Source of the DNA: Affinundibacterium seohonense
GTDB lineage: Bacteria > Pseudomonadota > Gammaproteobacteria > Burkholderiales > Burkholderiaceae_D
Direction of reading: 5' to 3'
NCBI RefSeq assembly: GCF_014284305.1
Contig: NZ_JACOFW010000008.1
Span: 62,001 to 126,000 of the forward strand
DNA length: 64,000 bases
Under the pieces are notes generated by a model. The model did not search any database and was not told the origin of the DNA. It saw nothing but the letters and a program-made list of their open reading frames with translations. This document shows, piece by piece, positions 1 to 8,583 of the stretch. Each line of letters begins with the position of its first letter. Positions within the stretch are counted from its first letter, which is position 1. The translations under genes and the position numbers were made by a program.

Positions 1-118
1 GGGCAACATCATCGCGCAAACCATCGGTTTCTCCCTGATCATGGGTTTTATCGGCGGCTTCATTCCTGCCTGGCGTGCTTCACGTATGAAGATTGTTGAC
101 TGTCTGCGTGCATCATAG
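1..118 (+). CDS. ABC transporter permease, C-terminal end (partial)
   Basis: Only the last 38 codons are in the window, read in the frame starting at base 2 and ending with TAG at 116-118. The peptide has a hydrophobic stretch (IGFSLIMGFIGGFIPAWRAS) followed by a short basic tail ending CLRAS. This is the usual end of FtsX/MacB-type permeases: last transmembrane helix, the P-x-W/R-A-A/S-R motif, then a short cytoplasmic tail. Such permeases work with an ATPase in lipoprotein release, macrolide or peptide export. The exact substrate cannot be told from this fragment. No gene follows closely in the same direction. Confidence 0.75.
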   Translation, partial: GNIIAQTIGFSLIMGFIGGFIPAWRASRMKIVDCLRAS

Positions 119-311
119 GCAAGGCGCAGCAATAGAGCATCAAATCACCAACATCCAGTTCACGGCAGAACGAGTTGTTGATCATAGTCAGTTTACATTT
201 TTTACCGGTTTGTGAATTTTTGTGACATCCAAAAGCCTGCCTATCGCGTTATACCCCCACAGGTAACCTCGGGTAGTCTTCCAATTTATTCAAATGTGCG
301 AAAGAAACATC

Positions 312-2573
312 ATGAATATGCTTCAATTCTCCAAGAAAATTTGCAGTTTCACAGCCCTTACAGTTAGCGCATGCCTGCCATTTGCTTATGTTGCGGCACA
401 AAGTAGTCCCCCTCCAAATTCCTCCATCAATACACAAAATGAACAAAATGATGAGCCGCCAAGTCGGATTGCACGCGTGGGCTATTCCTTCGGCAATATC
501 AGTTTTGCTGATGCCGGAAGTAACGAATGGGTTCCCCTTTTAAGCAATCGTCCGATTTCTACTGGCGATAGCGTCTCAGTGCCGGACGGTGGTCGCGCGG
601 AACTGCAAGTGGGTGCCAATGCTTTGCGCTTACATGAAAGAACCCGCATTAGTTTTATCAACTTAAACGACGACAGTACACAAATTCAATTGTCCCAAGG
701 AAGCCTAGTTGTCAGGGTAAGAGCTTTACAAGAACGTGAAAACTTCGAAATCAACACACCCAATTTAAGTTTTTCTATACAAGAACCGGGTGAATATCGC
801 ATCAATGTCAATGACGATAACACTAGTACCGTGATCATTCGACGTGGCGTTGGTGTGGCACAGGGTGACAGAGACATCATCACTTTGCGCGAAGGCGAGC
901 AAACTCGCTTTTCTGGTACCAATCTCAATCACACACAAATCGTCCGTGTTCCGCCATTCGATACGTTTGACCAGTGGGCAGCGGATCGAGACCGAGCAGA
1001 AGACAATTCTATTTCCGCAAGATACGTACCACGCGACATGGTGGGATACCAGCAATTAGACGAATATGGCAATTGGGATACTCACAATGAATATGGTGCG
1101 ATCTGGTACCCACGTGGTATTTCGGTTGGCTGGGCACCCTACCGTGATGGTAAATGGGTTTGGGTCGCGCCTTGGGGCTGGACTTGGATCGATCGCTCTC
1201 CATGGGGTTTTGCCCCATATCACTATGGAAGATGGGCGTATGTGGGCAAGCGCTGGGGCTGGGTACCAGGTCGCTATGAACGTCATCATCGCCCGGTATA
1301 TGCGCCAGCCTTAGTCGCATGGGTAGGTGTTGGCAGCGGTGGATTAAACGCAGGCATCAACCTTAATACCCGTCATACCCATGGCCCGTCGGTATCGTGG
1401 CTGCCATTAGGACCGGGCGAAGTTTATCGCCCACACTACACCCGCAGCAACCGCTATATTCAAAATATGAATCAGACGATCGTGATTAATAATACGACTG
1501 TCATTCATAAAAACGATAGGAAGAAACATGATGACAACAACTATCGCGACTATCGAAATCAGCACGTGCAAAATGCCGTGACATCGGTACCCACGCAAAC
1601 TTTCGTACGCGGTGAACACGTCTTCCCTGCGTCATCAACGCTACGTGGATCTGACATCAAGCACATGCGAATCGACGATGATGTGTCGAGAATTGCACCT
1701 GAAAAAAATAACCGCTTCGGTGATGCACGCCCGCGCAACTGGCAAGAGAACGATCAATTCCGTGCGCGCCCTGTCATTACAGGTCCAAATCGCAGTGACG
1801 CCATCAAACTAAATGATGGCAATACCGATACACGATACGACGGCAACCGTAACAATAATCGTGATAACTACCGTGACAATCGAGGTCTTAATGCGCCAGT
1901 GCAAACGCAAATTCCGTCCCCTAACACTGTACGATCCACAGAGTTAAATAATAGAAATGAATTCAATGGCAATCGTTTTGAACGCCGCCAACAAAATGAA
2001 ACCCAAGGATTAAATACACCGATTCAAGCGCAACAGCCTCAGCTTGTAGTACCCAACTCAACTGGAATTAAAACTGTGGAGGAAATGAATATTGAAAGGA
2101 ATAACCATCGTATCCGTGCTGAACGCTTCGATCCAAGCGTACAAACACAACGCGACCGCTTTGATGATTCTAATCGCGCCGTTCTCAATCAGCCGCGACA
2201 AGAGCCACCACGTGAAATTCGAACTACACCGCCTATCAATGCCGGAATGCCAGTTAGCCGTCCGGTAGAAACAAGCGATGAGCGGACTGTGGAGAGAAAT
2301 GGTGAGCGGAATTTTGACCGTATCAACGAGCGCAATGCGGAAAGAAATGAGCGTCGTTTCGAGCGTGGTGCAGAGCGTATGCCTGAGCGCATGTCTGATC
2401 GTGCTCAGCCAATACAAAGAGAAATGCCACAAACACCGCGTCCAGAAGCAAGGATGCCAGAGCCTAAATTTGTCGCACCAGAAATCAGACGTGAGACGCC
2501 TGTGAAAGCTGAAAAGCAAGAACGAGAGCATGGAAACAAGAGAGAATCTAGCCGTGACATACGTGAACAATAA
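312..2573 (+). CDS. Exported FecR-domain protein with DUF6600-like tryptophan-rich region
   Basis: The open frame begins at 294, but I prefer ATG at 312 (753 aa): it follows an AAAGAAA stretch and starts directly with a signal peptide (basic KK, hydrophobic core, cleavage near AYVAAQ). Next comes a FecR-like beta domain (about residues 50-180: GYSFGNISF, ELQVGANALRL, GSLVVRVR, NTPNLSFSIQEPG). Around residues 240-330 lies a W/G/Y-rich block (YGNWDTHNEYGAIWYPRG, WVAPWGWTWID, WGFAPYHYGRWAY) typical of DUF6600 proteins. The last 350 residues are low-complexity, rich in N, R, E and Q, with many ERN/ERR/ERM repeats. The family is widespread in beta- and deltaproteobacteria with no established function; a periplasmic or envelope role is inferred. 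It stands alone, with a strong hairpin after the stop. Confidence 0.85.
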   Translation: MNMLQFSKKICSFTALTVSACLPFAYVAAQSSPPPNSSINTQNEQNDEPPSRIARVGYSFGNISFADAGSNEWVPLLSNRPISTGDSVSVPDGGRAELQVGANALRLHERTRISFINLNDDSTQIQLSQGSLVVRVRALQERENFEINTPNLSFSIQEPGEYRINVNDDNTSTVIIRRGVGVAQGDRDIITLREGEQTRFSGTNLNHTQIVRVPPFDTFDQWAADRDRAEDNSISARYVPRDMVGYQQLDEYGNWDTHNEYGAIWYPRGISVGWAPYRDGKWVWVAPWGWTWIDRSPWGFAPYHYGRWAYVGKRWGWVPGRYERHHRPVYAPALVAWVGVGSGGLNAGINLNTRHTHGPSVSWLPLGPGEVYRPHYTRSNRYIQNMNQTIVINNTTVIHKNDRKKHDDNNYRDYRNQHVQNAVTSVPTQTFVRGEHVFPASSTLRGSDIKHMRIDDDVSRIAPEKNNRFGDARPRNWQENDQFRARPVITGPNRSDAIKLNDGNTDTRYDGNRNNNRDNYRDNRGLNAPVQTQIPSPNTVRSTELNNRNEFNGNRFERRQQNETQGLNTPIQAQQPQLVVPNSTGIKTVEEMNIERNNHRIRAERFDPSVQTQRDRFDDSNRAVLNQPRQEPPREIRTTPPINAGMPVSRPVETSDERTVERNGERNFDRINERNAERNERRFERGAERMPERMSDRAQPIQREMPQTPRPEARMPEPKFVAPEIRRETPVKAEKQEREHGNKRESSRDIREQ

Positions 2574-2595
2574 TGGCACTTAGCTAAGATCTGTT

Positions 2596-2635
2596 GAACC
2601 AAGCAAAGCTGCAGTAGCGCAGCTTTGCTTGGTTC
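2596..2635. terminator. Long perfect hairpin between convergent genes
   Basis: A 17-bp perfect inverted repeat (arms 2596-2612 and 2619-2635, GAACCAAGCAAAGCTGC and its complement) with a 6-base loop. It lies 22 bases after the FecR-protein stop and 25 bases after the aceB stop on the other strand, so it probably ends transcription from both sides. There is no clear T-run on either side, so it may act as a stability or blocking hairpin rather than a classic intrinsic terminator. Confidence 0.6.
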
Positions 2636-2660
2636 TCAAGAGCTAGAATTTCAACACAGA

Positions 2661-4247
2661 TCAAACTTCTTCGTACAATGCCAAAGTCAAGAACTCTGCA
2701 AATTCATCGGAAGTCGACATTTGTTCAAAAATCTGTGCAGCCCTATCATAAGTGGCACCATCGCCGACCGATTGTTTTACTTTGAGCAGCTCCTCGGCAC
2801 TCATCGCTCTTACCATTTCTGCCGTAATTTTACGGCCATCTTCCAACTGACCTTTGGCAGAACGTATCCATTGCCAAACTTGAGAACGGCTAATCTCAGC
2901 AGTGGCGGCATCCTCCATCAAATTATGAATTGGCACACATCCATTACCAGCTAACCAGGCACCGAGGTAGTGAATGCCAACATTGATGTTGTAACGCAGA
3001 CCCGCTTCAGTGATTGGCGTTTCAGGCTGAAAATTTAACAAGTCACTGGCCGTCACTTCCACATCTGGACGTTGCTTACTAATTTGATTTGGCGCGTCGC
3101 CCAATACTTTTTTAAATTCAGCCATCGCCAAAGGCACCAGACCAGGATGAGCGACCCAGCCACCATCATAGCCATCGCTCGCATCGCGCGCTTTATCAAT
3201 GCGCACGCCACTCATAGCAATGTCATTTTTCTCTGGATCGTTCTTAATCGGAATTAACGCCGCCATGCCACCAATTGCCGGCGCATGTCGTTTGTGGCAG
3301 GTTTTCAACAGGAGCAATGCGTAAGAGCGCATGAATGGCGCTGTCATGGTGACTTTCGCTCGATCAGCAAGGCAGAAGTCTCGATCATTTTTAAATTTCT
3401 TAATGCAAGAGAAAATATAATCCCAACGACCCGCATTCAATCCTGCACTATGCTCGCGCAATTCATACAAAATTTCATCCATCTCAAAAGCTGCGACAAT
3501 GGTTTCAATCAACACCGTCGCTTTAATCGTGCCTTGTGGCAGACCCAACTCATTTTGCGTCATGACAAAAATGTCATTCCACAAGCGTGCTTCTAAATGG
3601 GATTCCATTTTTGGTAAATAGAAGTATGGCCCTGCACCTCGCGCAATTTGTTCTTTGGCATTGTGAAACATGAACAACGCAAAATCGAAAATGCCACCAG
3701 AAACGCGCTTGCCATCAACTAGCACGTGTTTTTCGTCTAAATGCCATCCTCGTGGTCGGACGACCAATGTCGCAATCTGATCATTGAGACGATACTGTTT
3801 ACCATTCTGATCCAGACTAATAGTACGTCGCACAGCATCACGCAGATTGATTTGACCGGTAATCTGATTATCCCAATTTGGTGTATTAGAGTCCTCAAAA
3901 TCCGTCATATAACTATCGGCACCCGAATTGAGTGCATTGATAATCATCTTGCGCTCGACTGGTCCAGTAATCTCAACCCGGCGACACTCCAATGCTTTTG
4001 GTATCGGTGCGATCTTCCAGTCACCCTGTCTGATCTCCGCCGTCTCAGCGAGAAAATCTGGACGTTCACCAGCATCCATACGCGCCGCACGTGCAACGCG
4101 CAGCGCTAACAATTCTTGTCGACGAATCTCGAATTGACGGCTGAGTTTAACCACCAAATTCAAAGCTTCCATCGTCAAGATGTCTTCGAACCCCGGTTGC
4201 ATCGCACCAGTGATTTGCATACCTTCAGGTAATGTCATTTGTGTCAT
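2661..4247 (-). CDS. aceB: Malate synthase A
   Basis: Condenses glyoxylate with acetyl-CoA to malate, the second step of the glyoxylate shunt, in the cytoplasm. The protein carries the malate synthase signature (REHSAGLNAGRWDYIF) with the conserved H, GLN and WDY residues. Other family blocks are SGADSYMTDFEDSNTPNW in the first third and GGMAALIPI and VRIDKARDASDGYDG in the second half. The frame is open to 4298, but ATG at 4247 has a GAGG ribosome site 6 bases upstream and gives 528 aa, the usual size for the A form (MSA); the longer start adds an untypical hydrophobic stretch. Divergent from a LysR regulator at 4669, which is a likely regulator. Isocitrate lyase is not in the window. Confidence 0.96.
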   Translation of the reverse strand: MTQMTLPEGMQITGAMQPGFEDILTMEALNLVVKLSRQFEIRRQELLALRVARAARMDAGERPDFLAETAEIRQGDWKIAPIPKALECRRVEITGPVERKMIINALNSGADSYMTDFEDSNTPNWDNQITGQINLRDAVRRTISLDQNGKQYRLNDQIATLVVRPRGWHLDEKHVLVDGKRVSGGIFDFALFMFHNAKEQIARGAGPYFYLPKMESHLEARLWNDIFVMTQNELGLPQGTIKATVLIETIVAAFEMDEILYELREHSAGLNAGRWDYIFSCIKKFKNDRDFCLADRAKVTMTAPFMRSYALLLLKTCHKRHAPAIGGMAALIPIKNDPEKNDIAMSGVRIDKARDASDGYDGGWVAHPGLVPLAMAEFKKVLGDAPNQISKQRPDVEVTASDLLNFQPETPITEAGLRYNINVGIHYLGAWLAGNGCVPIHNLMEDAATAEISRSQVWQWIRSAKGQLEDGRKITAEMVRAMSAEELLKVKQSVGDGATYDRAAQIFEQMSTSDEFAEFLTLALYEEV

Positions 4248-4668
4248 TGCTGCCTCACTATGTAAAATTGTCAAAAAATAAGTAAAAAACCGGTTCAATC
4301 ATTGCACTGCACAATTTATTCTTTCTTGTTGATATTTGGCAGTAGAAGTGACTGTTTCATTCATAAATTTAAAATTTTTTTAAAAAAATCAAAAAAAACA
4401 CATCAATATAGAAGTAACTGATTACTAGTTTCCCAGTATATTCAACATTCTTGCATACATAATGCTTCGTTTTATCACAGAATTTTTAACTTTTAGTCAC
4501 AAATAAATCACAAACATCGCTTTATTGTTATTATTAGTAAAAAGACTTTGAAATTTTTATTACGAGTGGAGCCGTCAACATACGATCCGACATTGAATCG
4601 TAGCAAATTCAACAAAGCAGCAAGAACTTTGATTTTCCTAAAAAAAATAGCACTGGCGGAGACTAAAC
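4248..4668. promoter_or_regulatory. AT-rich divergent regulatory region, aceB / LysR
   Basis: 421 bases without a gene between the two divergent starts. It is clearly richer in A+T than its surroundings, with A- and T-runs at 4370-4400. The layout is the classic one for a LysR regulator and its divergent target, so both promoters and a LysR operator (T-N11-A type) should lie here. I could not single out a convincing operator or promoter by eye. Confidence 0.5.
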
Positions 4669-5577
4669 ATGGATCAATTCAAACAAATTTCAACTTTTGC
4701 AGAAGTCGCGACTCGTGGTAGCCTTTCTGCCGCCGCCCGCGCAGAGGGGGTTGCACCCGCCATGATAGGCCGACGCTTGGATGCGTTAGAGGAAAGACTC
4801 GACGTTAAACTATTGCAACGCACCACCCGAAAAATCGCATTAACCATAGAAGGTGCTGCGTTCCTGGAGGATTGTCAGCGCATCTTGGCGGAATTAGAGG
4901 AAGCCGAAACATCGGTCTCAGAACGCAGTGCAAAAGCCAGCGGCCAACTGACGATCTCGGCTCCTGCGGGCTTTGGCCGGCAGCACGTGGCACCATTGAT
5001 CCCGACTTTTTTGGCTGAGCATAAAGAAGTGAAACTCACCTTGAATCTCAATGACCGCGTTGTCGATTTGATTGGTGAAGGTGTTGACGTTGCCATTCGC
5101 ATCGCCACCCTGTCAGACTCTAATCTCATCGGCGTCAAATTGGCAGACAACAAACGCGTCGTAGTCGCCTCACCTGATTATCTTAAACGACATGGCCGCC
5201 CGCAAACTCTAGATGACTTGCATCACCACAATTGCCTGACCTTTAGCAGCGACGGCAGTCAGCGCGGCTGGACATTTAAAGAAAATGGAAAAAATGTCCT
5301 GCGTAAAGTCGAGGGCAATATGGTTTGTAATGATGGTGCAGTTTTACACGATTGGGCCTTATCCGGAAAAGGCTTGGCTTGGCGCTCCATGTGGGAAGTT
5401 GGCAGTGAAATCGAGACTGGAAAGCTGGTCACGGTACTCGACGACTATAATGCGCCTGGCAATGATATCTACGCAATTTTTGCCCAGCGCCGCCACCTAC
5501 CATTAAGAATTCGTGCGTTTGTTGATTTCTTGAGAACCGCTTACAGTCGACCAAACTATTGGCAACATAAAATCTAA
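4669..5577 (+). CDS. LysR-family transcriptional regulator
   Basis: 302 aa, the normal LysR length. Residues 1-60 form the winged helix-turn-helix (FAEVATRGSLSAAARAEG, then RRLDALEERLDVKLLQRTTR). Residues 90-295 form the periplasmic-binding-like effector domain (GQLTISAPAGFGRQHVAPLI, GVDVAIRIATLSDSN). The start ATG has GGAG 8 bases upstream. The gene is divergent from aceB, so control of malate synthase or C2 metabolism is the simplest guess; the effector is unknown. An intrinsic terminator follows at 5607-5635. Confidence 0.9.
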   Translation: MDQFKQISTFAEVATRGSLSAAARAEGVAPAMIGRRLDALEERLDVKLLQRTTRKIALTIEGAAFLEDCQRILAELEEAETSVSERSAKASGQLTISAPAGFGRQHVAPLIPTFLAEHKEVKLTLNLNDRVVDLIGEGVDVAIRIATLSDSNLIGVKLADNKRVVVASPDYLKRHGRPQTLDDLHHHNCLTFSSDGSQRGWTFKENGKNVLRKVEGNMVCNDGAVLHDWALSGKGLAWRSMWEVGSEIETGKLVTVLDDYNAPGNDIYAIFAQRRHLPLRIRAFVDFLRTAYSRPNYWQHKI

Positions 5578-5606
5578 GCGCAATTCATCTTTAGGTTCCG
5601 AGCAAC

Positions 5607-5635
5607 AAAAAGGCGACCTCAAGATCGCCTTTTTT
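5607..5635 (+). terminator. Intrinsic terminator after the LysR gene
   Basis: Stem AGGCGA (5611-5616) with TCGCCT (5625-5630), flanked by an A-run on the left and five further T on the right. Because of the A-run it can also serve the leftward chemoreceptor gene that ends at 5656. Confidence 0.8.
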
Positions 5636-5655
5636 AGGACTACAGAATGGGCGCT

Positions 5656-7374
5656 TTAAAACTCTTCCCAATCTTGATCTGAAGCATTTTTCTTACTCGC
5701 ACCTGATGACGCTGCGGGCTGATGCGCTAAGGATTTCATTGTGGATTTTTTCCCTGTTGGCTTAGAAGCTGGTTTTGCTTGCTTCGCTGCTTTTACCGCT
5801 GGCGAAGCACCTGAATGTTGTCCACGATCATTCGCATTCAGTTTAAAAATACTGACAGCTTGATTCAGATTATTTGCTTGGTCTTGCATGCTACCGGCTG
5901 CTGCAGCGGCCTCTTCAACCAAAGCCGCATTTTGTTGCACAGCTTCATCCATTTTGGAAATCGCAATATTCACCTGCGCAATACCATCGCTCTGTTCAAC
6001 GCTAGCGGCAGTAATCTCAGCCATAATATCGGCAACACCTTTAATCGACACCACGATTTCATCCATGGTTTGTCCAGCATCGTCGACCAGCTTAGATCCA
6101 GCATCGACTTTGTTGACTGAATCATTAATTAATTCTTTGATTTCTTTTGCAGCACTCGCTGAGCGTTGTGCCAAACTACGAACTTCGGAAGCAACCACCG
6201 CAAAACCACGACCTTGCTCACCTGCTCGGGCCGCTTCTACCGCCGCATTTAAGGCCAAAATATTCGTCTGAAATGCAATACCATCAATCACGCCAATAAT
6301 ATCGACAATTTTCTTAGAACTGTCCTTAATCGAATTCATGGTGTGCACCACATCGCCCACCACTTGCCCACCCTTACTTGCCACGCCCGATGCTTTCAAT
6401 GCCAAGGTATTCGCTTGACGTGCATTGTCTGCATTTTGTTGAACGGTAGAAGTGAGTTCTTCCATTGAGGATGCAGTTTCTTCCAAGCTGGCTGCTTGAT
6501 TTTCGGTACGTGATGACAAATCCATATTGCCACTGGCGATTTCCTCTGATGACACCGCGATCGACGAACTACCTTGACGAACGACCGTGACAGTTTGCAC
6601 AAGGTTTTGCCGCATGTTTTCTAAGCCAGTTAACAACTGTCCCATCTCATCATTGGATTTCGCTTTTATCTGTGTTGATAAATCACCGTTACCAATAGCC
6701 TCAAACTGCGTTAAGACAAACTGCAAAGGGTGTGAAATTGCTGCAAGCAAGAAATAAGCGGATATCGCGACTGCTAACAAACCAGCCAACACGCCAACAA
6801 TATCGACCCACATAAACACTTTAAATGCTTGCTGACTAGCCTTCAGATGAGCCTCAGCTAACATAAACTGCATCGACTCTAACTTAATTATTTTTTGCGA
6901 ATAGTTCTCATAGAGTTTGCCCATAGGCCCAGCATTAATTCTGTCGGCTTCTTCAACATTTCCAGCTTTGGTTGCCGCTAATGCTGGCAAGAATCCTTCT
7001 TTCAAAAACTTATCTAACAATTCTTTTGCTTCTGCGACCACTGGCTTCTCCCCCTCGGACATCGGGAGCTTCAGGAATTTATTCCAATCTTCAGAGGCAT
7101 CGACCAAATAGCCATCAATGCGCTTAAGTGTCTCAGCGTTATTAGCCATGTCTGGATGCGCAATCGCCCGATCCAGTAAAACACGAGCGCGTAGGTAGGT
7201 TACTCGTGAGTCAGACAGACTTTGCATCGACGGCATTTGGACGGCAAATAATTCGCTGATAATTGCATTGCTGTTTTTAACGCCCCAGATTCCCATCAAT
7301 CCACCGACGATCAACATGATGCCCATCACGGTCATCGTGGCAATCAATCTGAACTTAATTGTTACGTTAAACAT
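5656..7374 (-). CDS. Methyl-accepting chemotaxis protein (Tar/Tsr-like) with C-terminal pentapeptide
   Basis: 572-aa chemoreceptor. Residues 8-30 are the first transmembrane helix, about 35-190 a periplasmic four-helix (4HB_MCP-type) sensor, about 190-213 the second membrane helix, 214-266 HAMP, and about 300-500 the signalling hairpin. The tip is well kept ([20 protein letters not shown], then [20 protein letters not shown]). Glutamine/glutamate methylation regions flank it. The tail is Ala/Lys-rich and ends DWEEF, which fits the xWxxF pentapeptide that docks CheR and CheB. The ATG has GGAG 8 bases upstream. Ligand unknown. No che genes are nearby, so this is an orphan receptor feeding a distant array. 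Confidence 0.95.
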   Translation of the reverse strand: MFNVTIKFRLIATMTVMGIMLIVGGLMGIWGVKNSNAIISELFAVQMPSMQSLSDSRVTYLRARVLLDRAIAHPDMANNAETLKRIDGYLVDASEDWNKFLKLPMSEGEKPVVAEAKELLDKFLKEGFLPALAATKAGNVEEADRINAGPMGKLYENYSQKIIKLESMQFMLAEAHLKASQQAFKVFMWVDIVGVLAGLLAVAISAYFLLAAISHPLQFVLTQFEAIGNGDLSTQIKAKSNDEMGQLLTGLENMRQNLVQTVTVVRQGSSSIAVSSEEIASGNMDLSSRTENQAASLEETASSMEELTSTVQQNADNARQANTLALKASGVASKGGQVVGDVVHTMNSIKDSSKKIVDIIGVIDGIAFQTNILALNAAVEAARAGEQGRGFAVVASEVRSLAQRSASAAKEIKELINDSVNKVDAGSKLVDDAGQTMDEIVVSIKGVADIMAEITAASVEQSDGIAQVNIAISKMDEAVQQNAALVEEAAAAAGSMQDQANNLNQAVSIFKLNANDRGQHSGASPAVKAAKQAKPASKPTGKKSTMKSLAHQPAASSGASKKNASDQDWEEF

Positions 7375-7550
7375 ATGTTTATCTCCAAATAAAGGAAGGC
7401 GGCCGGATGCCCACCGTAATTCTTGTCAGAATAATGCAGTTGCCAAAAATCAACTTTGATTTAGCATAAATTCAGTATAAATAGCTTTCGTTCAATTCGG
7501 AAGAGATATTGCCTAAATTCAATTGAAAAATAATGCAAAATAAAAGAAAG

Positions 7551-7583
7551 CAACAAAAAAAAACCCGACCATACGGTCGGGTT
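7551..7583 (-). terminator. Intrinsic terminator of the cold-shock gene
   Basis: Stem AACCCGACC (7562-7570) with GGTCGGGTT (7575-7583) and loop ATAC. On the minus strand it is followed by a long U-run (the A-run at 7551-7563). It lies 36 bases beyond the stop of the cold-shock gene. Confidence 0.92.
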
Positions 7584-7618
7584 TTTTATGACTTTAACTA
7601 GCCAAACAAATTATCTAA

Positions 7619-7822
7619 TTAGATAGCTTGAATGTTCGATGCTTGTTTGCCTTTAGGGCCTGTAGTCACGTCGAAAGAAACGCGTTGGTTTTCTTTCAAA
7701 GACTTGAAGCCTGCTGATACGATTGCTGAGAAATGTGCGAACAAATCTTCGCCGCCTTCGTCAGGAGTAATGAAGCCGAAACCTTTAGAATCATTAAACC
7801 ATTTTACAATACCTGTTGCCAT
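7619..7822 (-). CDS. Cold-shock protein, CspA family
   Basis: 67-aa single OB-fold protein that binds single-stranded RNA/DNA and melts RNA structure. Both RNA-binding motifs are present: KGFGFI (RNP1, residues 13-18) and LFAHF (RNP2, residues 27-31), plus the N-terminal GIVKWFND. The start ATG has AGGA 7 bases upstream. The gene is monocistronic, with a promoter about 105 bases upstream, a long leader and its own terminator, which is the arrangement of cspA-type genes. Confidence 0.96.
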   Translation of the reverse strand: MATGIVKWFNDSKGFGFITPDEGGEDLFAHFSAIVSAGFKSLKENQRVSFDVTTGPKGKQASNIQAI

Positions 7823-7928
7823 TACAATTTCCTATTTCAGTTAATGTGGGCATATGCCCGATAAATCGTTTCAACCAAGCAAGAAATGACAGACTGATAC
7901 TGCACTGCTACCTAGAATCTCAACGATA
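7823..7928 (-). promoter_or_regulatory. Long leader of the csp mRNA with a 12-bp palindrome
   Basis: From the proposed promoter the csp mRNA has a leader of about 105 bases. It holds a perfect palindrome GGGCATATGCCC at 7848-7859, 25 bases before the start codon, next to the ribosome site. cspA-type genes often use leader structure to control translation at low temperature; that it happens here is inference. Confidence 0.5.
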
Positions 7929-7934
7929 GCCCTG

Positions 7935-7963
7935 ATTATACGCATAATTTCTAAAGAAAGTAA
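7935..7963 (-). promoter_or_regulatory. Sigma-70 promoter of the csp gene
   Basis: On the minus strand: -35 TTACTT (7958-7963), a 17-base spacer, and a consensus -10 TATAAT (7935-7940). It is the best promoter-like match upstream of the csp gene. Confidence 0.7.
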
Positions 7964-8139
7964 ATTTTAAATTGAAAGCAGGCTATTTCGTGGTGTTTTG
8001 ATCCTGTTTGCTTTCTATGCGAAATTTAAGCTGACTTTACAAGGCTTTGTTTTTTCAATACGTTAGGCAAGATTTTCAATGCTAGTTTTTTTAGGAGCTG
8101 GCCACTACACTAGCGCCTTATTCCACTCCAGTGACGAAC

Positions 8140-8583
8140 ATGAAAATTCACCTAATGAATTGCCGCAGCAGAAATACCATGCTTCTATTGGCGACATTAA
8201 TGACAGGGCTGACATCGCATACAGAAGCATCAACAAAGCTTGCGCAACCACTTTTGCGCTGCGAAGTGACTTATGCAGGTAGCACGCACACAATTGAGAC
8301 GACAATTACCAGCAATCCCTATCTCGCTCCTTTACATGACATTGGCGGTCGCTTTTATTTCAAAGCGGTGATGGCAGGTAACGGTAGCAAGCTTGACTAC
8401 ATCAAACTCTATGCCTATTTACAAGGGAGCGACGTGGATATTCCAATTCATCAAGCGAGCTATAAGAATCCAATTCACGTCAGTAAAGCGATGAAGGCAA
8501 TAACACCTATTAACTATCTGTATGCAGGAGAAGTTGAACGTGAGTTGCAATATCAATGCTTTTTAGGATGGAATCAGAAATGA
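8140..8583 (+). CDS. Small exported protein of unknown function, coupled to the CapA-type gene
   Basis: 147 aa from ATG 8140 (a GTG at 8131 is an alternative; neither has a strong ribosome site). The N-terminus is a signal peptide (MLLLATLMTGLTSHTEAS). The mature part has two cysteines (LLRCEVTYAG and QYQCFLGW near the end), which could form a disulfide, and a beta-rich middle (GGRFYFKAVMAG, YIKLYAYLQG). I do not recognise a named domain. Its stop overlaps the start of the next gene (ATGA), so the two are probably translated together and the protein may work with the CapA-type protein. Confidence 0.7.
   Translation: MKIHLMNCRSRNTMLLLATLMTGLTSHTEASTKLAQPLLRCEVTYAGSTHTIETTITSNPYLAPLHDIGGRFYFKAVMAGNGSKLDYIKLYAYLQGSDVDIPIHQASYKNPIHVSKAMKAITPINYLYAGEVERELQYQCFLGWNQK

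Noticed and set aside
2058..2579. Minus-strand open frame of 173 codons opposite the FecR-protein tail
   Set aside because: Mirrors the repetitive charged tail; no family features and no start signal.
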